DNA from: Dokdonia pacifica
Lineage (GTDB): Bacteria; Bacteroidota; Bacteroidia; Flavobacteriales; Flavobacteriaceae
Reading direction: 5' to 3'
Length of the DNA stretch: 64,000 nucleotides
NCBI RefSeq assembly: GCF_900188275.1
Contig: NZ_FZNY01000001.1
Coordinates: forward strand, 1,426,001-1,490,000
In this document: one piece after another, positions 17,724 to 26,047 of the stretch
Layout: the number at the start of each line of letters is the position of its first letter
Position numbering within the stretch: position 1 is the stretch's first letter
Position numbers and translations under genes: made by a program
The notes under the pieces: model-generated
What the model was told of the DNA's origin: nothing
Seen by the model: only the letters and a program-made list of their open reading frames with translations
Database searches by the model: none

Positions 17724-18689
17724 ATGAAAAATATACATCTCCTTCTTTTTGTCATAAGTATTTCAATGACATCATTAGCACAAACAGATCCAAGCATCTA
17801 TGAGAAGTTTACAGAGCAAACCATCAACATAGATGGGTATAACATCCATTTAGAAGTAAAAGGAGAAGGCGATGCTATCTTTTTCTTGCCTGGAGGACCC
17901 GGAAATTCTCATGACTATATGCAAGGAAATTTCGGGCAGTATTACAAAACACATAAAGTGGTGTTTTTTGATTGGTTAGGAAGAGGGAAATCAGATAACG
18001 CCAAAGATGTCTCTGAATATTCTGTAGAAGCAGATATCGAAATGATTGAAATAATACGCAAACATTTAGGATTGGAAAAAATTTCGGTAGTAGGTCATTC
18101 ATACGGTACAGTGCCTGCTCAAGGGTATGCAATAGCATATCCAGATCGCGTACAGCATATGGTACTCATTAATGGATTTCATAGTGGCGCTATGTGGCAA
18201 GCAAACTGTGATAGCTATAATCATTATGCAAAAACACATTTTCCAGAACGTTGGAAAAAAGTAGATTCCTTACGGGCATTAGGATATCTATCTACAGATA
18301 AACCTTTGCAAGAAGTGTATGGAAATTTCCCTACAAAATATGTGTATTATCACAATACGAGTTTAAAACAAAATGTACCTTCGGAAAAGTATAGAGGATG
18401 GGCAGGTGATGTATATGAACAAATTATAGGTCCTGATGGAGATTTTGATGTGAGCGGAAGTATGATACATCAAGATTATAGAAGAAAATTAAAAGATGTA
18501 TCTGCAAAAACATTGATTATAGCAGGGAGGTATGATGGAGTCTCTACACCAGAATTTGCCGTGCAGTATAAAATATTTATGCCACAAGCACGTTTTGAAA
18601 TGTTTGAAAACAGTGCACATAATCCATATCTTGAAGAGCCAGAAAAATTCTATGATATTTTTGACGATTTTTTTGGAATTAAAAAGTAA
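17724..18689 (+). CDS. secreted alpha/beta hydrolase (proline iminopeptidase-like)
   Basis: 321 aa. Signal peptide of ~19 residues (ending TSLAQ). Alpha/beta hydrolase fold with oxyanion region FFLPGGPGNSH, nucleophile elbow VVGHSYGTV, acid in IIAGRYDGV and base His in NSAHNPYLEEP. The GGPG motif is typical of prolyl aminopeptidases/tricorn-type hydrolases. It precedes bioB by 63 bp and could share its transcript. A BioH-like pimeloyl-ester role is tempting from position but unlikely because the protein is exported. Confidence 0.82.
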   Translation: MKNIHLLLFVISISMTSLAQTDPSIYEKFTEQTINIDGYNIHLEVKGEGDAIFFLPGGPGNSHDYMQGNFGQYYKTHKVVFFDWLGRGKSDNAKDVSEYSVEADIEMIEIIRKHLGLEKISVVGHSYGTVPAQGYAIAYPDRVQHMVLINGFHSGAMWQANCDSYNHYAKTHFPERWKKVDSLRALGYLSTDKPLQEVYGNFPTKYVYYHNTSLKQNVPSEKYRGWAGDVYEQIIGPDGDFDVSGSMIHQDYRRKLKDVSAKTLIIAGRYDGVSTPEFAVQYKIFMPQARFEMFENSAHNPYLEEPEKFYDIFDDFFGIKK

Positions 18690-18752
18690 ATTAAGAAGCA
18701 TATTTATAAAAACTAACGGAGCAATCACCGCCCTTTTTCTTATTTTTGACGT

Positions 18753-19844
18753 ATGAGTGAAATCAGACACAATTGGACCAAAGAAGAAATACTTTCTATT
18801 TATAATAAACCTATGATGGAGTTGCTTTATGAAGCAGCTACCGTGCATAGATTACATCACGATCCTAATACGGTACAGGTATCTACATTACTTTCTATAA
18901 AAACAGGAGGATGTCCTGAGGATTGTGGGTATTGCCCACAAGCTGCGAGATATCACACAGATATAGAAGGAAATGATTTGATGTCTGTACAACAGGTAAA
19001 AGCACAAGCGTTACGTGCAAAAGCTTCAGGAAGCTCTAGGGTATGTATGGGAGCTGCATGGCGTAATGTAAAAGATGGACCTGAGTTTGATAATGTGCTA
19101 GAAATGGTACGTACGATCAATAAACTAGATATGGAAGTTTGTTGTACGCTAGGAATGGTTACCGAAAATCAAGCGCAACGTCTTGCAGAAGCAGGACTAT
19201 ATGCTTACAATCATAACCTAGATACATCTGAAGATTACTATAAAGATGTGATCTCTACACGTGCTTTTGAAGACCGTCTAGATACGATTTCAAATGTGCG
19301 TAAAACCAATGTAACGGTATGTAGTGGAGGTATTATTGGAATGGGAGAGGCTATTGAAGATAGAGCAGGAATGCTTGTAGCATTGGCAACATTAGACCCA
19401 CAACCAGAATCGGTGCCTATTAATGCACTGGTTGCTGTTCCTGGTACTCCTATGGAAGAGATTGAGCCTATTTCTATTTGGGAAATGATCAGAATGGTAG
19501 CTACCACACGTATTGTGATGCCACAAACACAAGTAAGACTTTCGGCAGGCCGTACAGATATGAGTAGAGAAGGGCAGGCAATGTGTTTCTTTGCTGGAGC
19601 TAATTCAATTTTTGCTGGAGATAAGTTATTAACGACTCCTAATCCAGATGTAAATGAAGACATGAAAATGTTTGAATTGTTAGGATTGAACCCTCAAAAA
19701 CCATTTGTTAAAAAGGCACAACCAGAAACTGTAGAAGCTGAAGATTCTCAATACGAATCACTAGGAGAAAAACCAAAATGGACACGTCCAGGGCATAAGA
19801 TAGAACGCAACGAGGCTGCAAAAATGGTTGCTAAGGATAAATAA
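18753..19844 (+). CDS. bioB: biotin synthase (radical SAM)
   Basis: 363 aa, full length. It inserts sulfur into dethiobiotin. The radical-SAM cluster ligands are C54, C58 and C61 in GGCPEDCGYCPQ; further signatures are YNHNLDTS and the YASTRR-equivalent RLSAGRTDMS that contains the arginine ligand of the [2Fe-2S] cluster. The ~40-residue acidic/basic C-terminal extension (from ~residue 325) is typical of Bacteroidota BioB. A terminator follows at 19862-19898. Confidence 0.95.
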   Translation: MSEIRHNWTKEEILSIYNKPMMELLYEAATVHRLHHDPNTVQVSTLLSIKTGGCPEDCGYCPQAARYHTDIEGNDLMSVQQVKAQALRAKASGSSRVCMGAAWRNVKDGPEFDNVLEMVRTINKLDMEVCCTLGMVTENQAQRLAEAGLYAYNHNLDTSEDYYKDVISTRAFEDRLDTISNVRKTNVTVCSGGIIGMGEAIEDRAGMLVALATLDPQPESVPINALVAVPGTPMEEIEPISIWEMIRMVATTRIVMPQTQVRLSAGRTDMSREGQAMCFFAGANSIFAGDKLLTTPNPDVNEDMKMFELLGLNPQKPFVKKAQPETVEAEDSQYESLGEKPKWTRPGHKIERNEAAKMVAKDK

Positions 19845-19861
19845 TTACTAGATGAATAATA

Positions 19862-19899
19862 TATGAAAAGCTCATTTTGTAACAAAAATGGGCTTTTCT
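19862..19899 (+). terminator. terminator after bioB
   Basis: GAAAAGCTCATTTT pairs with AAAATGGGCTTTTC across GTAACA; the 3' side runs into TTATCTTTA. A near-perfect 14-bp stem. Confidence 0.85.
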
Positions 19900-19940
19900 T
19901 ATCTTTAGTCTTATAATACCTTTTATTTTTTAGATTATTT

Positions 19941-20804
19941 ATGCTATTAGAAAATATAGAAAGAGTACATACGATTACAAGAGCATCGTTTTTAAAAGAT
20001 TATGTAAAACCACAAAAACCTTTGGTCATAGAACATCTTATAGATGATTGGCCAGCCTATAAAAAATGGTCTCTGTCTTATGTAAATGAGGTTGCTGGAG
20101 AAAAAGAAGTGCCATTATATGATGATCGTCCTGTAAAACATGATGAGGGTTTTAACGAAGCACATGCTACGATGAAAATGAGTGATTACGTAGCACTTCT
20201 TAAAAAAGAACCTACAAATTATCGTATTTTTCTGTACAATCTTATGAAAGAAGTTCCTTCTTTAAAAGATGATTTTAAGTTTCCTAAAATAGGTCTTCGA
20301 TTGTTAAAACAAATTCCTATGCTCTTTTTTGGGGGAGAGGGAAGTAAAGTATTTATGCATCACGATATTGATTGGGCAAATATTTTGCATTTTCATTTTG
20401 AGGGAAAAAAACAATGTGTTTTGTTTCCTCCTAGTGAGACAAAAAACCTTTATAAAGTACCGCATAGTTTGATCACAAGAGAAGATATAGATTTTGATAA
20501 TCCTGACTATGAAAAGTTTCCTGTTTTAAAGAAAGCAAAAGGCTATATCTGTCACCTTAATCACGGAGAAACGTTATATATGCCAGAAGGATATTGGCAT
20601 TTTATGAAATATGAAACGCCCGGATTTAGTATGAGTTTGCGTGCGCTTCCGCGAAATATGAAACATCTTCGTTACGCATTATACAATGTTTTTATTATGC
20701 GATTTTTTGATAATTTCATGCGTCGTCGCAAGGGACAGGCTTGGATTGATAAAAAAAATGAGCAAGCCATTTCTAATACACATAAACTACACAAGTTGAT
20801 ATAA
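19941..20804 (+). CDS. cupin-like JmjC-domain oxygenase (Cupin_8 family)
   Basis: 287 aa, no signal peptide. The jelly-roll metal site is visible: H-x-D in FMHHDIDWANILHFH and the distal His in MPEGYWHFMKYE; the N-terminal KPLVIEHLIDDWPAYKKWS is the usual opening of the Cupin_8/FIH-like family. Such proteins are Fe(II)/2-oxoglutarate-dependent hydroxylases acting on proteins, RNA or small molecules; the substrate is unknown. It stands alone, about 100 bp after the bioB terminator. Confidence 0.85.
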   Translation: MLLENIERVHTITRASFLKDYVKPQKPLVIEHLIDDWPAYKKWSLSYVNEVAGEKEVPLYDDRPVKHDEGFNEAHATMKMSDYVALLKKEPTNYRIFLYNLMKEVPSLKDDFKFPKIGLRLLKQIPMLFFGGEGSKVFMHHDIDWANILHFHFEGKKQCVLFPPSETKNLYKVPHSLITREDIDFDNPDYEKFPVLKKAKGYICHLNHGETLYMPEGYWHFMKYETPGFSMSLRALPRNMKHLRYALYNVFIMRFFDNFMRRRKGQAWIDKKNEQAISNTHKLHKLI

Positions 20805-20903
20805 GTAAATTCAACCCCCTTAGCGATTTATGGGTTTGTATCGTGCTTTCATGTATCTAGTATTGCATTTCGCGAAAGCGTAATCAAGAAAATGATTTCT
20901 AGC

Positions 20904-21725
20904 TTAATTAAGTAAACGTTGTTGTAGGTTTTCTTCAAGATCTACCACTTTACTTTCCAATTCATGCAAACGGTGATAAATATCTACAGGTTCTGGCATT
21001 TGTTTTGAAGCATACATGGTTACATACCATACTTCCATAATATCTTCAGCATTCATCGTATAAGTAGGGTAATTACCATCTGTATTATCACTTTTTAAAA
21101 TGAGTTTGCCACGCTCTGCAATTCTATTGATGGTACGTTTTAAAACAATACCATCGTTTTTACTAACAATCACATATACACGGCCGTCTTTAATATCACT
21201 TAGATCTTCTACGTATTTTCCAAAGACAAGATCACCATCAAAAAAAGTACGTACCATAGAGTTTCCGTGCACTTCAAAACAGCGGTAAGTGCCATTGGTA
21301 AGATGGGGCATATGGAAGGTAGGTAAGGTTTCTATATAATCGGTATCTCCATAACCGTCCAAATATCCAGCTCTTGCTTTTATAGGAACGTATACTACGT
21401 TTTCTTCTCCTGATTTATTAACAGCTACCACTTGTGGCATTCCTGAATATGTTTGAATTTGAGAAGTGTCCTCTTTAAGCATGATTTCGCTTTGTCCAAA
21501 GAGGTAATCAGGATTGATTTTAAAGGTTTCTATAATGGATAGTAGGACGTCATACCCAGGCTTTGTTTTCTTTCGAGTCCCATCTTTCTGGGGTCTCCCG
21601 TTTACGATACTATCTATAGTTGTACCAGTAACACCTATTTGTTTTGAGAACGAGAAGTTGTTGAATCCAAAATGCCTGATAATGTTTTTTATCTTATCAT
21701 TTATAGTTTCCATAAGGGGTGTCAT
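20904..21725 (-). CDS. S24/LexA-like repressor with N-terminal HTH
   Basis: 273 aa from the ATG at 21725 (MTPLMET); an even later ATG (21713) or the earlier one at 21758 are possible, but the latter would overlap the operator candidate. Residues ~5-70 form a Cro/CI HTH (FSKQIGVTGTTIDSIVNGR). The C-terminal half is an S24 peptidase/LexA-type domain with Ser in EVHGNSMVRTFFDGD and Lys in GIVLKRTINR, so self-cleavage as in phage CI/PrtR repressors is possible; the cleavage-site pair is probably ARAGYLDG-like. Divergent from a strong rightward promoter at 21762-21793 that could transcribe the toxin locus. Confidence 0.85.
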   Translation of the reverse strand: MTPLMETINDKIKNIIRHFGFNNFSFSKQIGVTGTTIDSIVNGRPQKDGTRKKTKPGYDVLLSIIETFKINPDYLFGQSEIMLKEDTSQIQTYSGMPQVVAVNKSGEENVVYVPIKARAGYLDGYGDTDYIETLPTFHMPHLTNGTYRCFEVHGNSMVRTFFDGDLVFGKYVEDLSDIKDGRVYVIVSKNDGIVLKRTINRIAERGKLILKSDNTDGNYPTYTMNAEDIMEVWYVTMYASKQMPEPVDIYHRLHELESKVVDLEENLQQRLLN

Positions 21726-21754
21726 TTTATTTTGCTTTTTGTGAAAAAAACAAC

Positions 21755-21766
21755 ACAAATGTTTGT
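21755..21766. promoter_or_regulatory. candidate operator of the S24 repressor
   Basis: Inverted repeat ACAAATGTTTGT, 5-bp arms around TG, placed between the repressor start and the rightward promoter and overlapping its TTTG box. A related ACATTTGT half lies at 21839-21846. Binding is inferred from position. Confidence 0.45.
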
Positions 21767-21793
21767 TTTAAGCTGCAAAATGTTTTATATTTG
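21762..21793 (+). promoter_or_regulatory. Bacteroidota-type promoter (TTTG-N20-TATATTTG)
   Basis: TTTG at 21762-21765 and TATATTTG at 21786-21793 fit the -33/-7 consensus of Bacteroidota sigma factor. It points right, toward the toxin locus that begins at 22409, giving a leader of about 600 nt. Confidence 0.65.
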
Positions 21794-21799
21794 TACTGT

Positions 21800-22408
21800 G
21801 GTTAAGCGCTAACTTACAAAAAAAAGCTAAATAATTAAACATTTGTGCAGAAATTTAACTTTTTTACGAGTATTCTAGAATACTGCCATTCCTAAATTGA
21901 AAGATGTATTCTAACATTTTTGGGAATTATTATATGACCTTTTCAAGCACCACTTTAAGAAAAGAGTAATACGTGTCCTTTTATAAGGATGAATATGAAT
22001 TTTTTAATTTTTAAAGTTTTGAAAAAACCAATTGTATTTTTTTAAGTATCGTTATGTTTTAACACGCAAGGCGTACGTTAAAACTCAGATCAAACATTCA
22101 GCATTATCTTAGATTTTGTTGAACACCCCTCACTCATTATTGTTATAGAACTTTTGTAAAAGATCTAGAAGACTATATATAAGCATTTTGACATGTTTAC
22201 CTGGGATTTCTATGGTTATATGTAAAATGTTGCATACCAAAAATAGTTTTTCTGTCTTTCTCAACAACTATTCTATAGACAAGATGTATTGCTATGACCT
22301 AAGGTGCCTTATTCTATTCAGGTATCTAACCTCTTTTCACACGCCACATTAGAAAAGCGAGATGCGCTCCCGCCTGGGACACTCATGTAGAAAAATAAAA
22401 AACAAAAA
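21800..22408 (+). other. long untranslated leader / intergenic region before the toxin locus
   Basis: About 600 bp with no convincing ORF. The last ~60 bp contain GCTCCCGCC and GGGACACTC followed by ATGTAGAAAAATAA; the same ATGTAGAAAAATAA stands just upstream of the immunity gene at 34013, and GCTCCCGCC opens several cassette repeats. An inverted TTCTAGAATA-type motif occurs near 21875. It may be a 5' leader of the mRNA; no known riboswitch was recognised. Confidence 0.5.
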
Positions 22409-25400
22409 ATGAATAAAAAACCTGCAAAAGCAAGTCTATTTAGATTTGTAACACTTAGAAATCCGCAACTTTTATGTTCAAAAGAGAGAGAACGTGGTTT
22501 CGTATTCTTTCCAAAATCAGAGAAAAGCCAAAGTGCCTTTTTAAAAGATGTAGATGAGGAAGAAGAAAATGATGATGTCATCAGAGCAGCAATGCAAACC
22601 AAGTTTGCTACGTATGCTCCATTTACGAGAAAAAGTCATGTTAAAGCGTTATCTGAAGATTTGTATGAATTTTCAGCTTGGTTAATGAAAAACAAAAAAA
22701 CAATTACGCTAGATCAATTTACGACAAGAGCAGAAACAGCAACGCCACTTGCCAGTGCAGAGCGCGTAAGGTTGTGGGATAATTTGATTTATCAAACTTC
22801 ACAGAGAAGATCTGATAGTATACGTGAAGCTGTTATCCAAATGCTGGTAGCGGATAATTTCTTGCGCAAAAATGATTTTCTTACAGAAGGAGTAGATAAA
22901 TTGATTAATACTGACGAAGAATTACAACGCCTAGCCTGTGCATATGTAGTAATTCCTAGAAATGTTTCTGCTAGAGAACCCATATCTGATATAACTCATA
23001 GAAAAGCAGACGCTAAAGATAATGCTATTTTAAAATCACAATTAGAAAGCCATATTGCTACAAGTAAACTCGAAGATTATCAAAAGATATATAGCGAAAT
23101 GGAAGCTGTAATTAAGACAGTGGAAAATGATAATGCAGAAACCTTTGAGACCGCTTATATAACGCATCAAAGAGCAGTTGATTTAGCATATAGTAAAGCG
23201 ACTGTAGTTATTGATCCAGATACAAAAGAAAATACATATCCAGATTTAGTGCTTCCAGAATTTAATTTTAAGGAAGTTACTTTTGATAAGTCTCAACGCT
23301 TTCAAGATTTGACTTCTGCAAAAACAAAAAGCTTTATTAATGAAAGATTGGAATCTGGAATTAATGATGGATATGAGATTTTAAAATCTATCGATGATGA
23401 AATAGGGGAACTTACAAGAGTTTTGCTTGATAATGAAAGTCAGAATCGAGAAAAGACAATCAATTATAAAGGAACCATTGTCAAAGAGAAAAAAGCTTCT
23501 TTACCAGCGGGTAGTTTTGTTGGAGCGGCAGTGTCTTCTATAGGAAAACCTAACGAAGTTAACCTTCATTTTAATGTTGTAACTGGTATAGCTACTACTC
23601 GTATTCAGGAAGTGCTTTTTGAAATTTCCGATGGAAAGTCATTTGGTACAGAATCTTCTTCTTATGATGTTACTCATACAAAAGAAGGGATTATTTTGAA
23701 AAGTACTGAAGGATTTACTATTCCAGAAGGAACGAAGGAAGTTAGTATTACAGCAACTATTACTACGTATAATCATGAAATTGGGGAAATAGATGTTGAT
23801 ATGATTTTGCCTGTCAACGGGACTATTATAGAGGAAGATGGTAGCAGAAATGGAATCAATTTTTATTTCGCAAGTGCTAAGCACAACCCTGTTTATGGGA
23901 TCAAACAAGTAGGTGTGGCAGATTTTAGACGTGTGGAGCAAGAGGTATGCTGTTATGTGCCAGGAGAAGTATCGCATATTGAAAATATTCTAGCACGTGA
24001 GTATAAAGAACGTTCTACACGTAACTTGATAAGTTCTGAAACAACTACAGAAACTACAAGTGAAACAGAAACAGAATCGCTTACTGATACGACCACTTCA
24101 GAACGTAATGAATTAAGTTCTGAGGTCTCTCAAGTGCTTAATGAAGATCAATCCAAAGATTATGGAGCTTCTGCAGGCGTAAGAGGAAATTTTGGAAAAA
24201 AACTAAGCTTCTTTGCAGATGGATACTTCAATGGAGCATCATCATCATCATCGTCAAATTCGAATACGACCTCACAAACCTATGCAGAAGAGGTGACTAC
24301 AAGAGCTCTTGAGCGTGTAGTGCAAAAAGTAAGTCGTAAACGTACATCTCGTATTCTTCGTGAGTTTGAAGAAACCAATAAACATGGTTTTGATAATACA
24401 CAAGGAACGGAACATGTAACAGGTGTATATCGTTGGGTAGATAAAATTTACAACAATAAGCTTGTAAACTATGGGAAACGTATGATGTATGAATTTGATA
24501 TCCCAGAACCATCACGTTTCTTTAAACAAGCCATTATAGAAAAAGCCGAAGCTGGAGTAGCGCCAGAAGGACTGCCAGAAGGATATATCTTACCTGAATT
24601 GCCAGAACCTCTTCCTGCCGAGATAAAGGATTCTAGATATATATTTCCAAGTAATTATCAAGTACTCGCATCTAAGTATAATGCAGAAGTAAATGCGCCT
24701 CCTGTACAATATATTAAGATAGGAAAATCATATTCTGGAGGAGAATTTGCAGAAGCAAATGGATCACGTCAGTTTTCATACAATGATCTAGAAGTGCCAG
24801 AAGGATATAAGGCAACGTATGCAAATTGGAAATTTGATTTTAGACGTGCTAATAATAAAAACCTAAATGCACAACTCCAAATTGCAAATAAAGAAATCCG
24901 AATTAATAAATCTTCAAATGAAAGTTTAGGATATAGATCAACACCTCATTCAGGAAGTCTATCTGTACCAGATTATATAGATAGTTCTATTCCTGTGAGT
25001 GTAGTAGGATGGGATATGGGTAGTTTTGCACTTAATGTGACTATTTCTTGTGAGCGTACCGAAAAAGCATATCAACAATGGAAAGTAGAAACGTACAATG
25101 CTATTATAGAAGCCTATGAAATCCGAGTGCAGGAATATAATGATGCATTACTGGAGAGTACGATTCCTACAACGCCAGAAGGAGAAGATACACGTCTTGA
25201 ATTTTCATCTGCCCTTAATCGCACATTGGAAAAACGTGAATTAAAGCGTATTGCCATAGATATGATGACACGTCCACACGGGATTGATACCTCTAAAAAT
25301 AATTATGTGAGTAATTCTTATACACGTGTCAACTTAAGTTCAGGGTTTGAAAATCATGCTTCTTATGTAAAGTTTTTTGAGCAAGCGTTTGATTGGGAAA

Positions 25401-25879
25401 TTATGGCGTATACCTTCTATCCATACTACTATGCAGAAGAAAGCGATTGGATTGATTTATTTAAAGAAAGTAATGGTTTGGACCCTATCTTCCAAGCCTT
25501 TTTACAAGCAGGAATGTCTCGTATGGTCGTGCCAGTACGTCCAGGATTTGAAGAAGCAGTTGCCTATTTCTTAGCAACAGGTAGAACTTGGATGGGTAAT
25601 GGTCTTGCGATTGATTCTGACGATGAGCTCTATCTATCTATTGCAGAAGAGTTGCAATCTGTAGATGGAGAAGTAGAAAAAGAATGGGAAACGCGTGTGC
25701 CTACAGCCCTTACCATTGTACAAGCAGATTCTGCGGTACTGATGGAAGGTGGATTACCGTGCTATTGCGAAAATGAAGAAAGAGATAGTACCATTTTACT
25801 TAGTGAAACCATATTGACAGGTGCTCAAAATACACCAGAAGCCCCTGCTGAAGGTGATGGTGGACAAGTCACTTTTTAA
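22409..25879 (+). CDS. large conserved protein of unknown family, first gene of toxin locus
   Basis: 1156 aa, no signal peptide or membrane helix. Residues ~1-330 are mostly helical. The middle (about 500-560) holds the striking motif CCYVPGEVSHIENIL with REYKERSTRNL, followed by a Thr/Ser/Glu repeat tract (ETTTETTSETETES) and a Ser-rich run (about residue 610). A motif of this kind occurs in big uncharacterised bacterial proteins, but I cannot assign a family. The C-terminus is acidic and ends in a Pro/Gly tail. It is followed by a hairpin and then the 800-aa toxin gene, so a delivery, shell or chaperone role for the toxin is plausible but unproven. Upstream leader of ~600 nt from a divergent S24 repressor promoter. 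Confidence 0.7.
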   Translation: MNKKPAKASLFRFVTLRNPQLLCSKERERGFVFFPKSEKSQSAFLKDVDEEEENDDVIRAAMQTKFATYAPFTRKSHVKALSEDLYEFSAWLMKNKKTITLDQFTTRAETATPLASAERVRLWDNLIYQTSQRRSDSIREAVIQMLVADNFLRKNDFLTEGVDKLINTDEELQRLACAYVVIPRNVSAREPISDITHRKADAKDNAILKSQLESHIATSKLEDYQKIYSEMEAVIKTVENDNAETFETAYITHQRAVDLAYSKATVVIDPDTKENTYPDLVLPEFNFKEVTFDKSQRFQDLTSAKTKSFINERLESGINDGYEILKSIDDEIGELTRVLLDNESQNREKTINYKGTIVKEKKASLPAGSFVGAAVSSIGKPNEVNLHFNVVTGIATTRIQEVLFEISDGKSFGTESSSYDVTHTKEGIILKSTEGFTIPEGTKEVSITATITTYNHEIGEIDVDMILPVNGTIIEEDGSRNGINFYFASAKHNPVYGIKQVGVADFRRVEQEVCCYVPGEVSHIENILAREYKERSTRNLISSETTTETTSETETESLTDTTTSERNELSSEVSQVLNEDQSKDYGASAGVRGNFGKKLSFFADGYFNGASSSSSSNSNTTSQTYAEEVTTRALERVVQKVSRKRTSRILREFEETNKHGFDNTQGTEHVTGVYRWVDKIYNNKLVNYGKRMMYEFDIPEPSRFFKQAIIEKAEAGVAPEGLPEGYILPELPEPLPAEIKDSRYIFPSNYQVLASKYNAEVNAPPVQYIKIGKSYSGGEFAEANGSRQFSYNDLEVPEGYKATYANWKFDFRRANNKNLNAQLQIANKEIRINKSSNESLGYRSTPHSGSLSVPDYIDSSIPVSVVGWDMGSFALNVTISCERTEKAYQQWKVETYNAIIEAYEIRVQEYNDALLESTIPTTPEGEDTRLEFSSALNRTLEKRELKRIAIDMMTRPHGIDTSKNNYVSNSYTRVNLSSGFENHASYVKFFEQAFDWEIMAYTFYPYYYAEESDWIDLFKESNGLDPIFQAFLQAGMSRMVVPVRPGFEEAVAYFLATGRTWMGNGLAIDSDDELYLSIAEELQSVDGEVEKEWETRVPTALTIVQADSAVLMEGGLPCYCENEERDSTILLSETILTGAQNTPEAPAEGDGGQVTF

Positions 25880-25948
25880 GAAGTAGTTTTTAAAAACCTT
25901 ATCTCTTTTGCGAAGGTAGTAGTGGTCACGCTTTCGCGAAAGCTAACA

Positions 25949-25977
25949 CAGCCCATATTCACGATGAATATGGGCTG
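25949..25977 (+). other. perfect 12-bp inverted repeat between the large protein and the toxin
   Basis: CAGCCCATATTC and GAATATGGGCTG surround ACGAT. There is no T-tract, so this is a hairpin with possible attenuation, processing or mRNA-end role rather than a classical terminator. A copy of the genomic palindrome (25929-25944) precedes it. Confidence 0.65.
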
Positions 25978-26047
25978 CGATAAGGGAGTATGAGTGTCTA
26001 TGTCTGCACACATGGATGCTATGTTTAATTAAATAAAAATAAAAACA

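Noticed and set aside
17724-18689. BioH function for the hydrolase before bioB
   Set aside because: It has a signal peptide, so it is unlikely to act on cytosolic pimeloyl-ACP ester.
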